DNA of 10,527 nt, from assembly GCA_035541995.1 (NCBI GenBank), contig DATKMG010000407.1, forward strand, positions 1 through 10,527, in the 5' to 3' direction. The translations under genes were made by a program, and so were the position numbers. The stretch comes from DATKMG01 sp035541995. Its GTDB lineage: Bacteria; Acidobacteriota; Terriglobia; Versatilivoradales; Versatilivoraceae. Below, one piece after another: positions 1-7,025 of the stretch (its first letter is position 1; each line of letters begins with the position of its first letter). The notes under the pieces are model-generated. The model had not been told where the DNA came from. It searched no databases and saw nothing but the letters and a program-made list of their open reading frames with translations.

Positions 1-510
1 CCCCCCCCCGCCGCCCTGGGTCAGGGTTTCAGCAGACTTCACCTCCTCTCCCCCCGAATCGCGAGCCTTTAGGCGATTTGGGGGGAGAGGAAGGGAGTGG
101 GGGGCAAGACATAGACCATCTCCGAATCATTCGTTTCGTTACTCTTTTAGTGTTTGTCGGAACGAAGCTTGAGTTTGGCTACGCGACCCGCTCGGGCCCC
201 CCTCACCCTGGCCCTCTCCCCCAACACAGAAAAGGTGTTGGGGGAGAGGGTGGAAATTCGTGGGAACCCTGACCCAGGGCGGCCGCAGCGGCTCCTGCCG
301 CTGACGGCGCCCTGGGCTAATGTCTGCCGCCCCTAACGGGGCTCGATAAGGAGGAAGCGGCCTCCTGCCGCTTCAAAAATATCCAATCCCCAGGGCGACG
401 ATAGTCGCCGCGAGCCGTGGGCTTTTGTCGGACAAATGCCCACGCTTCCCGCAAACTGCGCGGTCGGCGTGGCTACCCAATCTCGCGTTTTCACTGTCAT
501 GCACAATTTT
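1..510. repeat. Repeat-rich intergenic mosaic of palindromes
   Basis: I see no credible gene here or on to 737; the short open frames are low-complexity translations of repeats. A 19-bp inverted repeat (10-28 and 265-283, core CCGCCCTGGGTCAGGGTT) encloses two long hairpins: 45-62 with 73-90 (18 positions, one G-T pair) and 212-227 with 235-250 (16-bp perfect stem). The second hairpin has the look of the widespread bacterial repeat containing CCCTCTCCCCC...GGGGGAGAGGG, which often yields spurious peptides of the PHPGPLP type. To the right are further small palindromes: 288-303, 332-345 (GCCCCTAACGGGGC), 354-374 and 394-409 (GGCGAC, loop GATA, GTCGCC). The stretch 511-737 shows nothing I can name. 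The function of the mosaic is unknown. Confidence 0.75.
390..510. repeat. Palindromic element D, diverged copy
   Basis: This belongs to the same family as the elements near 1752, 4300 and 6885. It has the hairpin CGTGGGC (416-422) with GCCCACG (438-444), followed by GGCGTGGCTACC at about 465-476 and then GCGTTTTCAC, which matches the right ends of the other copies (CGTGGCTACC then ATTTTCAC or ATTCTCAC). The left half differs from the others and starts with a short GGCGAC/GTCGCC hairpin. It lies about 230 bp beyond the TPR gene stop, whereas the other three copies abut a stop codon. Confidence 0.6.
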
Positions 511-737
511 CCGCATCACCACTTGCAGTATTGACTCACTTCTGGAATCAATTGTCGACCCTTCAAGAGATCACAAATCCGATCCGCGTCCATTACCGCG
601 GATGACAATGGCAGCCGGTCCACCGGGTGGCCAGAAGAGATTACCCGAGATCAAAAAGCTAAACCGCTAGACAAAATCGAGCGAATAGGCCGGGGGAGCT
701 ATGATTTGCGATACTCGGGCCCGGTTTGGAAAATTAA

Positions 738-1736
738 CTATCCTCCACCGGAGGGCTTGTTTTGTTTCTCAGTCCGGTTCAACTCCTGAAAGGTCAGGAG
801 CTCCCTTTTGGCTTCCTCCAACAGTCCCAGCTTCCTGTAGATCTGTCCTAACAGATAGTGTGGCTTTGAGTATTGCGGGTCATTTTGGGCAGCGATATTC
901 AGCGCCTTGACAGCCTCCTGTTCCTTCCCCTTTTTATTCAAAGCCTCACCAAGGGCAAAATACGCCTCTGCCGAACGAGGGTTGAGTATCGTGGCCTTTT
1001 GAGCCAGTTCCAGGGCGTCGTCAAACCGGTTCTTCTTGATAAGAAACTCCGCGAGGTTAATATAGGGCCACTCATTTCCCTGTCGCTGCTGTTCATTCAG
1101 GTCGATCGCTTTGCGGTATGATTCAATCGCCGCCGCCTCCTCCCCTAATGCCTCTAAGGCCAGTCCCAGATTGTCGTAGCCTTTGACAAATGTGGGGTTG
1201 AGTTCCAGAACCCGGCGAAATTCTCGTTCGGCTTTTTCGAACTGCTGGTCCGTATAATAGGCTCGACCCAGATGGTAATGCATCTGGAAATCGGTGGGAG
1301 CCAACTGGGCGGCTGCCATATAGAAGGGCACAGCCAACTTGATCCGGTTGAGAGCCACCCAGTCTAGCCCGGCCAGAAAGTAGAGATCAGGATCATATTT
1401 CTGGGTGACAAAACTGCGTTCCAATGTTTTCAAAGACTGGGAGAACTGCCCTTGTTTGAAGAGAATGAGAGCCTGGTAGTAAAGAGTCTTGTAATTTTCT
1501 CCTCCAGAGGCTACCCGCTGCCTGAGCTCAGTCTCAGCCTGCTGTAGCTGATTAGCGTCAATCAAACGATTCAACTCGGGAAAGGCAGACCTTGCTTCTC
1601 TGGAGACGGGATGACTGGGGGGAGACTGTGCATCTTTGTCCAAGCACCAGGCAACACAGCTCGTGAGTCCCCAGGCAGCGGCAATCAGAAGGAGTTTGGA
1701 ATGACCCCCTGCACGACTGTAAGGTAATGGAATCAT
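738..1736 (-). CDS. TPR-repeat lipoprotein
   Basis: A 332-residue protein, probably a periplasmic or membrane-tethered scaffold. The first 26 residues form a signal peptide with a hydrophobic core (LLLIAAAWG) ending in LTSC, a good lipobox with Cys27 as the likely lipidated residue. From about residue 50 to 323 it is almost wholly tetratricopeptide repeats, about seven or eight. The clearest are at 151-184 (containing YHLGRAYY and FEKAEREFRRVLELNP), 185-218, 256-289 and 290-323. The C-terminus is a short charged tail ending in three glycines. TPR arrays bind partner proteins and have no catalytic role. The ATG at 1736 is chosen because it gives an intact signal peptide; the Shine-Dalgarno is weak (AGAAG, about 11 nt upstream). 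It is the last gene of the co-directional block, separated from the upstream AlkP gene by a palindromic element that fills the gap. Its partner is not identifiable from sequence; the AlkP enzymes are the obvious candidates by position. Confidence 0.9.
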   Translation of the reverse strand: MIPLPYSRAGGHSKLLLIAAAWGLTSCVAWCLDKDAQSPPSHPVSREARSAFPELNRLIDANQLQQAETELRQRVASGGENYKTLYYQALILFKQGQFSQSLKTLERSFVTQKYDPDLYFLAGLDWVALNRIKLAVPFYMAAAQLAPTDFQMHYHLGRAYYTDQQFEKAEREFRRVLELNPTFVKGYDNLGLALEALGEEAAAIESYRKAIDLNEQQRQGNEWPYINLAEFLIKKNRFDDALELAQKATILNPRSAEAYFALGEALNKKGKEQEAVKALNIAAQNDPQYSKPHYLLGQIYRKLGLLEEAKRELLTFQELNRTEKQNKPSGGG

Positions 1737-1751
1737 GGCTGTAGTTCTTCT

Positions 1752-1853
1752 GAGGATGAAAATGGTAGGGCGCGGTGACCCTACCGCGCCGCCTTTCAGA
1801 AATGCGGACGGCTGGGGCCAGCCGTCCCTACCAAAAACACATTTTCATAAAGG
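1752..1853. repeat. Palindromic element A with two hairpins
   Basis: Outer inverted ends GATGAAAATGGTAGGG (1755-1770) and CCCTACC...ATTTTCAT (1825-1847) enclose two hairpins: GGCGCGGT (1769-1776) with ACCGCGCC (1783-1790), and GGACGGCTGG (1806-1815) with CCAGCCGTCC (1818-1827). The architecture matches the elements at about 4300 and 6885, but the stem sequences differ. One end overlaps the stop codon of the AlkP gene (1845-1847) and the other is about 15 bp from the TPR gene start, so the element makes up nearly the whole intergenic gap. It would be transcribed as a double stem-loop between the two genes. Confidence 0.75.
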
Positions 1854-3251
1854 CGATTCATCTGTCGACCGGACTCTTCCCTCGCCTATGAGTTTGCCTT
1901 GCATTGAAGGGGGAACATCATACCCGCCAAGCCGAAGCAATGTGGGCGCCATATCCAACAGATGAGCTTCCTTAATTTCCCCTCTTAAGCCACTGCCAGG
2001 AGCAGAAAGGATGAAGGCGCCAAACTGGGCGTGATTGCAGGCATCGGGACCTGTGTCATTCTCCTGTATGTGGATAGTCGGGTATCCCACACTCCCGATG
2101 GAACGCCAGAAGAGACCTCCAAAGTGCACGATCAAATCCGGTGCCACATTATTCACGGCCCGGTAAATCTGCTCGGGCTTAAAAACCAGTGTTCCCATGC
2201 GATTCCCTTTATCATCAACGGTGGCCTCCAGTCTGTCCTTCACCTCATCCCGGAATACTTCGTAGTCTGCCCTCTCTATCGCACCTTGGGGTTCACGTCC
2301 CTTAACGTTGAAGAAAATTCGGGCATAGTATCCTCCTTCACTCCACACCCTTGTCTTCTCCCAATTGACTGCCAGCTTGTTGAAAGGCGTAATCTCGCTT
2401 GGGTATTGGTCCAAGACCAGCCATTTTTCCTGGATGAGCCATTCGTTGACACAAAAGCCGCCATCCAGCCTTTGGGCACCATGATCAGAAACCGCCAGCA
2501 CCACGGTTTCCTCGTCTAGTAGATCGAGGATCTTTCCCAGTTCCTGGTCGAGATGCAGGTAATAGTCACGAATCACTTGCACGTAACGATTCCCAGGCTC
2601 GAACTGAACATGCAGGGGGTCGTGAAATTGCCAGAACCCATGATGGATGCGGTCTAAGCCGATCTCGACAAACTGGAAGTAGTCCCAGTCCGAATGCTGA
2701 AGGAAGTGGCGCACTACCTCAAAGTGCTTGCGGCTCATGGCATAAATCTCTTTTAGCAGCCAGTCCTTCTGATCGGTCCGGAATTCTTTGACGTCTACTG
2801 GATAGGTTCCTACCAATTTCTCAATCTGGATCTGGGCTGACGCCGGGTAGGTGTATAGGTTCTTGTCGGGGTCAGGAGTCAGAAAACAACCAACACAAAT
2901 CCCCTTGATCTTGCGGGGGGGATAGGAAGGAGGAACACCGATGATGATGGATTTCTTGCCTTGAAGAGCCATCTGGTCCCAAATCGCGAACTGCTGGATC
3001 GACTTCGAGTTCACGGTCCCCAAGGCACTGTAGGAATGGTCACTTCGGTTGCGGAATCCATAGACTCCCAGCGAGCCGGGGTCCTGGCTGGTAGCCAGGC
3101 ACATCCAGGCAGGAACTGTAATGGGGGGAATGACGCTTTCCAGCCGCCCATAGCACCCCCCAGCCATCAGACGACGAAAGTTCTCCAGCCGCTGATCTCC
3201 GAGCAGCAATTCCGGCGCCGCACAATCCAAGCCGATGACAAGGATCTTCAT
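1845..3251 (-). CDS. Alkaline-phosphatase-superfamily phosphodiesterase, no leader
   Basis: A 468-residue protein of the type I phosphodiesterase/nucleotide pyrophosphatase branch of the AlkP superfamily, which uses two metal ions and a Ser/Thr nucleophile to cleave or transfer phosphate esters. Visible motifs in order: first metal Asp9 in VIGLDCAAP; nucleophile Thr45 in PPITVPAW; Asp200 and His204 in GLDRIHHGFW; Asp256-His257 in VSDHG; and a late His407 in CNHAQFGAF. The end carries the usual LLDMAPTLLRLGG segment. The ATG at 3251 is preferred because MKILVIGLD begins the family's first strand. The open frame runs on to 3386, but that extension overlaps the upstream gene and has no family character. 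There is no signal peptide or membrane segment, so the enzyme is probably cytosolic. It starts 37 bp after the membrane-protein gene, implying co-transcription. The substrate is unknown. Confidence 0.9.
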   Translation of the reverse strand: MKILVIGLDCAAPELLLGDQRLENFRRLMAGGCYGRLESVIPPITVPAWMCLATSQDPGSLGVYGFRNRSDHSYSALGTVNSKSIQQFAIWDQMALQGKKSIIIGVPPSYPPRKIKGICVGCFLTPDPDKNLYTYPASAQIQIEKLVGTYPVDVKEFRTDQKDWLLKEIYAMSRKHFEVVRHFLQHSDWDYFQFVEIGLDRIHHGFWQFHDPLHVQFEPGNRYVQVIRDYYLHLDQELGKILDLLDEETVVLAVSDHGAQRLDGGFCVNEWLIQEKWLVLDQYPSEITPFNKLAVNWEKTRVWSEGGYYARIFFNVKGREPQGAIERADYEVFRDEVKDRLEATVDDKGNRMGTLVFKPEQIYRAVNNVAPDLIVHFGGLFWRSIGSVGYPTIHIQENDTGPDACNHAQFGAFILSAPGSGLRGEIKEAHLLDMAPTLLRLGGYDVPPSMQGKLIGEGRVRSTDESPL

Positions 3252-3288
3252 GGATTCAGAAGCCAAATTGAGTTTGAATCTAACCGCC

Positions 3289-4116
3289 TCAGATTTCAAC
3301 TTTGAACAATCCCTTGAACAGAAAACCCGACAAGGTTGAGAGAACGAAGAAAACCAGGAGCCAATGCAATTTCCAGCCAAAGACATCTATCGATCGTGAA
3401 GGATAGTCCAGGCTTATCTCTCTTACCGGGTCATCCTTTGGGATCGGGCTCTCTCCTGGATGGAGGGCCACACTCCAGAAATCCGCGGAGGGCCTGACCG
3501 GAGAGACTCTGGCCAGTCCCCCGGTTGAGACGGTTACACTCTTGGCGATCTCCTTCCCCTTGAGTTTTACCAACAGATAATGCTCACCGGGCTTCTCAGC
3601 TTTTATCTTCCAATCTATTTCCCGAACAGCGGGGATTCGCAAAGACGGGGTCTCGATGGAAAGTCCGTCACTCACTTCCAGCTCAACCAATGGCAAGTTG
3701 TCAGATTCATCAGCGGACATGAAAGCGGAAACGAGAGTGAATTCTCCTGGCTTCAAAGGCCGACTCCCAAACCATCCTTCACACTGAATCAGCATCACGG
3801 CAACCGGTATGATAATGACGAGGAGCGGCTTCAGGCCATAAGCCATATATTGCAGGTTGTATTTCAATATTGATCCTTGCGCCGAAAGCAATGCTCCAAG
3901 GTCATCCTTGAAGAGTCGAATCTCCAGCAAATGTGCTTTGATGCGGTTCTTAGTTTCCTGGATCCCTTGCTGATTCGAAGTGAAGCGAAAGACCCCTAGC
4001 AACACCATTCCCATCAAGGCGGAGAGGATGAGCAGTGGCCAAAACGGATGGGCTCCATGAAATTGCCTCAGGAGCCCGTCGAGCATCGAGCCTAGGATTG
4101 AGTTAATAGTCTCCAT
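3289..4116 (-). CDS. Membrane protein resembling Oxa1/EMC3 (DUF106) superfamily
   Basis: A 275-residue protein. The frame opens with TTG ATG; the ATG at 4116 is chosen because AGGCGG lies four bases upstream. Layout: TM1 about 25-43; a charged, helical and probably cytosolic segment 45-90 (QQGIQETKNRIKAHLLEIR, then LFKDDLGALLSAQG); TM2 about 94-113; a soluble beta-rich segment about 115-245; and TM3 about 249-270. The order TM, coiled-coil-like helices, TM with the KNRIKAHLLEIRLFKDD signature recalls the Oxa1-superfamily insertases of the EMC3/TMCO1/DUF106 type. In those the coiled-coil engages client proteins. The roughly 130-residue domain before TM3 is not part of the classical fold as I know it. 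It is followed by the soluble AlkP gene after 37 bp. I am confident it is a real membrane protein; the superfamily assignment rests on recall of layout and motif and is moderate. Confidence 0.85.
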   Translation of the reverse strand: METINSILGSMLDGLLRQFHGAHPFWPLLILSALMGMVLLGVFRFTSNQQGIQETKNRIKAHLLEIRLFKDDLGALLSAQGSILKYNLQYMAYGLKPLLVIIIPVAVMLIQCEGWFGSRPLKPGEFTLVSAFMSADESDNLPLVELEVSDGLSIETPSLRIPAVREIDWKIKAEKPGEHYLLVKLKGKEIAKSVTVSTGGLARVSPVRPSADFWSVALHPGESPIPKDDPVREISLDYPSRSIDVFGWKLHWLLVFFVLSTLSGFLFKGLFKVEI

Positions 4117-4274
4117 CAAACCGCCTGGAATTCCGAATCATCCTGTTTCCCAAAGAACCGAGAAACCCGACTCAATCATAAGTGAACGATCCCGTGGGAG
4201 GCCCACTCGCTCTCGTCGTCGAATTGAGAGCATTGCCTGTAGAAGACCACGACAATGCCAATTTTCAAAAAAGA

Positions 4275-4439
4275 GTGCCCCTTAACCTTTTCCAGGTCAC
4301 AACGACGTATGAAAATCGCAGAGGTAGCCACGGCGAGCGCTTAATGTGAGCCGTGGGATTTTTTCTTGACAACCAAAAGCCCACGCCTCCCGAAGAAAGC
4401 GGTCGGCGTGGCTACCAGAACCACATTCTCACGAAAGGG
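4275..4439. repeat. Composite palindromic element B
   Basis: The left block (4275-4331) shares most positions with 6855-6911: GTGC, ACCTTTTC, TCAC, then ATGAAAATCGCAG and GGTAGCCACG. It is followed by two hairpins, CCACGGC (4328-4334) with GCCGTGG (4350-4356), and CCACGCC (4381-4387) with GGCGTGG (4405-4411). The right end is GGCTACCAGAACC then ATTCTCACGAAAGG, the approximate reverse complement of the left ATGAAAATCGCAGAGGTAGCC. The element stops where the RHH-like gene's stop codon begins (4440). This is the same family as elements A, C and D. Confidence 0.75.
4372..4411 (-). terminator. Possible terminator after RHH-like gene
   Basis: Read on the minus strand, the stem CCACGCC/GGCGTGG (4411-4405 with 4387-4381) is followed by GC and TTTT (4378-4375), about 30 bases after the stop codon at 4440. 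A G+C-rich stem plus a short T run is compatible with factor-independent termination, but the T run is short and the loop is about 17 nt. The hairpin is also part of the repeat element, so it may not have been selected as a terminator. Confidence 0.3.
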
Positions 4440-4637
4440 TCACTCGATATACCCCAGCCCCTTCAGCCGCTTCGTCACCTGCTTCTCGTCTTCGCCCGAC
4501 GGTTCTTCCTGCTTTCGCAGTTCCCGCTCCAAAATGTGAGTGATGAACTCCTCGACCGAGCTGTACCCTGACTCTTCCGCATACTTTCTGCAACGGTCGA
4601 TCAAGTCTTCATCCAACTTCAACTTTGAACCAAACAT
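4440..4637 (-). CDS. Small ribbon-helix-helix-like protein
   Basis: A 65-residue protein. Residues 5-9 (KLKLD) can form the strand of a ribbon-helix-helix fold, 10-22 (DLIDRCRKYAEES) the first helix and 26-43 (SSVEEFITHILERELRK) the second. This is the pattern of CopG/Arc-type DNA-binding proteins and many antitoxins. An acidic linker then leads to a C-terminal KRLKGLGYIE. No toxin gene lies beside it, so an antitoxin role is not supported; a small transcriptional regulator or a partner-binding peptide is possible. The ATG at 4637 is chosen over an in-frame GTG at 4646 because the Shine-Dalgarno AGAGAGG (4652-4646) sits 8 nt before the ATG and would overlap the GTG. It lies 93 bp after the lipoprotein-type AlkP gene and is followed at once by repeat element B. 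The fold assignment is moderate. Confidence 0.75.
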   Translation of the reverse strand: MFGSKLKLDEDLIDRCRKYAEESGYSSVEEFITHILERELRKQEEPSGEDEKQVTKRLKGLGYIE

Positions 4638-4645
4638 CAGGAACA

Positions 4646-4652
4646 CCTCTCT
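4646..4652 (-). promoter_or_regulatory. Shine-Dalgarno deciding start of RHH-like gene
   Basis: AGAGAGG on the minus strand, 8 nt before the ATG at 4637. It overlaps the alternative GTG at 4646, so the ATG is the better start. Confidence 0.6.
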
Positions 4653-4730
4653 AGAGATTTCCCCTCTTAGTCAGAGAAAGGGGTAGTCGACATTCAGGTC
4701 ATTTCATGGAAGATCCCAATGAATTTTCCT

Positions 4731-6740
4731 CTAAAAAACACTGGCCCCGACCATTTCATCGGGCTTGGACACTCCAAACTCCGCCAGGATGCTGGGTGCC
4801 AGGTCATAGAGAGCTGGGGTATCAGTCTTGATCTTCTTGCTGGCAAGGAAGACACCGGGTACTAGTTCTGGTGCCACCAGATGATCTCCACTCCATTTTT
4901 CTTTGTTGTCTCTTAACAGCTCACGGGGAAACTTGCCGAGGGTTGTCTCCCAAGAGGCCCGATACCCTCGGTTGTATCCAACAATCAAATCGGGCGCCTC
5001 TTTTGTGAACGGTCCGGTGTAGACCTCGTCAGTGCGATAGACTCGCAGGATGACCGGGGTGCCATTCTCAGGATCCCGGATAGCCAGTAATTTCTCCTGA
5101 AGTTCCTTGATTAAAGCAGCCCTCTGCGGCCCCGGTTCGACTATGCCGTTCTTTTCTCGGCCTCTTAGGTTTAAGTAAAGACCTGCGAACCCAAGTCCAT
5201 AAGCACGAGTGTTGCTCCAGTCTACGTTGTTAAGCAGCTCTCCTTCAGAGAAATTGCTCAACGATACGAAGGCATTATTCTTGAGCCATGTGTTCAAACT
5301 AAAGGCCCGGTAAAACGGGGCAAACCCGTGATCAGATATAACAATCAATGTGGTTTCATCGTCCAAACGGCGAAGAGCCTTGCCCAGGGCTTCATCCATC
5401 TCGCGGTAAGCGTCGTCGATTACCTGTGAGTAAGGACTTGCCGGATCGTGTGCCGGGTGCTTGGGATCCATGGTCCGCCAAAACATGTGCTGAAGTTGAT
5501 CAATCGACCCGAAGTAGAAATAAAAGAGACCGGAACGGAACCGCCCCAATTCATAATCATACATCCTCATGGCCTCGTCGCGCACAAGTCGCGCCTGCTC
5601 GAGGAATTCCCCATCCTCCAGTATACCAGCCGAAAGCGCATTGGTGTCTTCGGGGATTCCCTGAGTGGAAAACAGTCCGATTTGCTCAGCCAGGTCCGCA
5701 GAATAACGGCTTGGCTCAGAAATCGGCATAGCCGGGGAGGATGGATCGAGATTGACTGGGCTCACGTAGAGCCTGAAATGGGGGCGGATTGCCTGGAGGT
5801 AGAAGCGGCATATTCCCATGACACTCTGAAGATGCGGAACGAGGTCAAACTTTACCCTGACCCAGGGGCTCCAAGCGTGCTCTTGAAGAAGGAATTGCTG
5901 ATCCTGGACTGCTATCTTGGCAACGGGGTGTTGGGCGTCAAGATAAATGGCAAAGGGAACTTCGCATCGAGGTTGGTCTCTCAAGAGGCTGTTCTTGGGG
6001 CCGTAAAGCCTGGCATGGACCATCTGGCCGGAGACCTCGACCGCGTGGACTTCCCCTCCAGAGATACCGTGGTATTTTTCTACCGCTTCATTAGTGTAGA
6101 ATGAAAAAGTGCCATATCCTCCCAGGATGTCGGGGGTCCCCATTCCTGAAAGCTGCAATCCAGCGCTCTTAACGGGTGGGAAGTTAGCCGGACAGCGAAT
6201 CACTGTTGCCCTTATTCCTTGAGCCGCGAGAATCTCCCAAAATGATTGACCGTGCCTGAGGAGGCATACTTTCCCCCCGGTCAGCGGTAAAACCCAATTC
6301 CCGATTTGGATCGATTTTCCTGGCTCGGTTCGAGAAGTCGAGAGAAATGGGGTCAAGGTCTTCGGGTCACGGTGGATGAAATCGAAGATCCCATGGCCGC
6401 CGGGATTCATCCCGGTAATGAAATTGGACCAAGCCACCGGGCTTTCAGGGGGGATACTGGTTCGAACCCGCTTATACCCACCGAGCTTGTTCAAATGTGC
6501 GAAGTTGGGCATTTGACCTTCAGCCATCAACCGATCCAGGATGACAGGATCCATGGCATCAATTCCCAAGATAATGACTTTCCTCTCGTTGCGCTGAGAT
6601 GCACTGTGGCTGCAGCTAATAGTCATCAGCGCGCAAATCAGACTTAGAAACAACGCAAGTGAACAGGAAGGCAGTCGTGAGTAAAGAAATTCCAATCTAG
6701 CCACCACAGCCCATTTGAGAGTTTGATGTTGCCAAATCAT
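4731..6740 (-). CDS. AlkP-superfamily phosphodiesterase, lipoprotein-like
   Basis: A 669-residue protein with a secretion leader. A hydrophobic stretch (LALFLSLICALMTIS) ends at Cys43, a loose lipobox, followed by a polar linker and the catalytic domain. Motifs: Asp61 in ILGIDAMDP; nucleophile Ser100 in PPESPVAWSNFITG; Asp414 and His418 in GSIDQLQHMFW; Asp470-His471 in VISDHGFAP; and Asp619-His620 in WSGDHLVAPELVPG. Between about 130 and 400 is a long insert with LSGMGTPDILGGYGTFSFYT and FRLYVSPVNLDP, shared with the neighbouring 7026-9143 protein and absent from the 1845-3251 enzyme. The ATG at 6740 gives a long 42-residue leader. A TTG at 6695 preceded by GGTGG would give a more typical 27-residue signal peptide, so the start is uncertain. 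Membrane-attached and probably outside the cytoplasm. The substrate is unknown; these proteins are usually annotated only as nucleotide pyrophosphatase/phosphodiesterase-like. Confidence 0.9.
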   Translation of the reverse strand: MIWQHQTLKWAVVARLEFLYSRLPSCSLALFLSLICALMTISCSHSASQRNERKVIILGIDAMDPVILDRLMAEGQMPNFAHLNKLGGYKRVRTSIPPESPVAWSNFITGMNPGGHGIFDFIHRDPKTLTPFLSTSRTEPGKSIQIGNWVLPLTGGKVCLLRHGQSFWEILAAQGIRATVIRCPANFPPVKSAGLQLSGMGTPDILGGYGTFSFYTNEAVEKYHGISGGEVHAVEVSGQMVHARLYGPKNSLLRDQPRCEVPFAIYLDAQHPVAKIAVQDQQFLLQEHAWSPWVRVKFDLVPHLQSVMGICRFYLQAIRPHFRLYVSPVNLDPSSPAMPISEPSRYSADLAEQIGLFSTQGIPEDTNALSAGILEDGEFLEQARLVRDEAMRMYDYELGRFRSGLFYFYFGSIDQLQHMFWRTMDPKHPAHDPASPYSQVIDDAYREMDEALGKALRRLDDETTLIVISDHGFAPFYRAFSLNTWLKNNAFVSLSNFSEGELLNNVDWSNTRAYGLGFAGLYLNLRGREKNGIVEPGPQRAALIKELQEKLLAIRDPENGTPVILRVYRTDEVYTGPFTKEAPDLIVGYNRGYRASWETTLGKFPRELLRDNKEKWSGDHLVAPELVPGVFLASKKIKTDTPALYDLAPSILAEFGVSKPDEMVGASVF

Positions 6741-6854
6741 AGGTGCTGGAGCCCACCGGACCTAATCCCTCCTTGTGCTCGTCGTCGTACTCAAAAGAGT
6801 TCTTGTCGAGGTCGAGAACGGGCTCGACGACGCGGACAACTTTCAGGAGAGAAA

Positions 6855-7020
6855 GTGCTTCATGACCTTTTCAAGTTCACCACCGCGGATGAAAATCGCA
6901 GGGTAGCCACGATGAATTCGCAATTTGAATTCATCGTGGGCCTCTCATATCTACTCAAAAGCCCACGACAAACCGAAAGCAGTTTGTCGTGGCTACCAAA
7001 ACTTGCATTTTCACGAAAGA
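6855..7020. repeat. Composite palindromic element C
   Basis: The left block 6855-6911 matches 4275-4331. Two strong hairpins follow: CCACGATGAATTC (6907-6919) with GAATTCATCGTGG (6927-6939), a 13-bp perfect stem, and CCACGACAAAC (6963-6973) with GTTTGTCGTGG (6982-6992), an 11-bp perfect stem. The right end GGCTACCAAAAC then ATTTTCACGAAAG mirrors the left GATGAAAATCGCAGGGTAGCC. Only the CCACG base of each stem is conserved with element B. The remaining stem bases differ but stay complementary, which points to selection on structure. It begins about 6 bp after the stop codon at 7026. Confidence 0.8.
6954..6992 (-). terminator. Possible terminator after membrane-anchored AlkP gene
   Basis: On the minus strand the 11-bp perfect stem 6992-6982/6973-6963, with an 8-nt loop, is followed by GC and TTTT (6960-6957), about 34 bases after the stop codon at 7026. 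The stem is strong but the T run is only four long. As at 4372-4411, it is embedded in the repeat element. Confidence 0.35.
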
Positions 7021-7025
7021 CACCA

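Larger units (their letters stand above)
4120..4439. other. Gene-free region, partly composite repeat
   Basis: No gene is visible in this 320-bp gap. The left part (4120-4270) is upstream of the membrane-protein gene and would have to contain its promoter if it has one of its own; I could not pick a convincing -35/-10 pair. A small palindrome CTCTC...GAGAG lies near 4210-4230. From about 4275 to 4439 the sequence is a composite repeat, described separately, which matches 6855-7020. Confidence 0.6.
6741..7025. other. Intergenic region with composite element C
   Basis: No gene is visible. The left part (6778-6838) has an imperfect palindrome, CTCGTCGTCG on one side and CTCGACGACG on the other, and a similar CTCGTCGTCG string occurs at about 4210. 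The block from 6855 to 7020 is composite element C. A promoter for the lipoprotein-type AlkP gene would have to lie here if it is not transcribed from upstream; I could not identify one. Confidence 0.6.

Noticed and set aside
78..670. Short open frames in the first 700 bases
   Set aside because: They translate G+C-rich palindromes into proline/arginine-rich peptides (for example PHPGPLP), a known artefact of repeat families.
3252..3386. Upstream extension of the 1845-3251 AlkP frame
   Set aside because: It overlaps the 3' end of the membrane-protein gene, has no signal-peptide or family character, and MKILVIGLD is a natural family start.
4440..4637. Toxin-antitoxin locus with the RHH-like protein as antitoxin
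   Set aside because: No toxin-like frame lies on either side; the neighbours are a 93-bp gap then an AlkP gene, and a repeat element.
390..7020. CRISPR array formed by the palindromic repeats
   Set aside because: The copies are far apart, differ in stem sequence and show no regular spacer unit.
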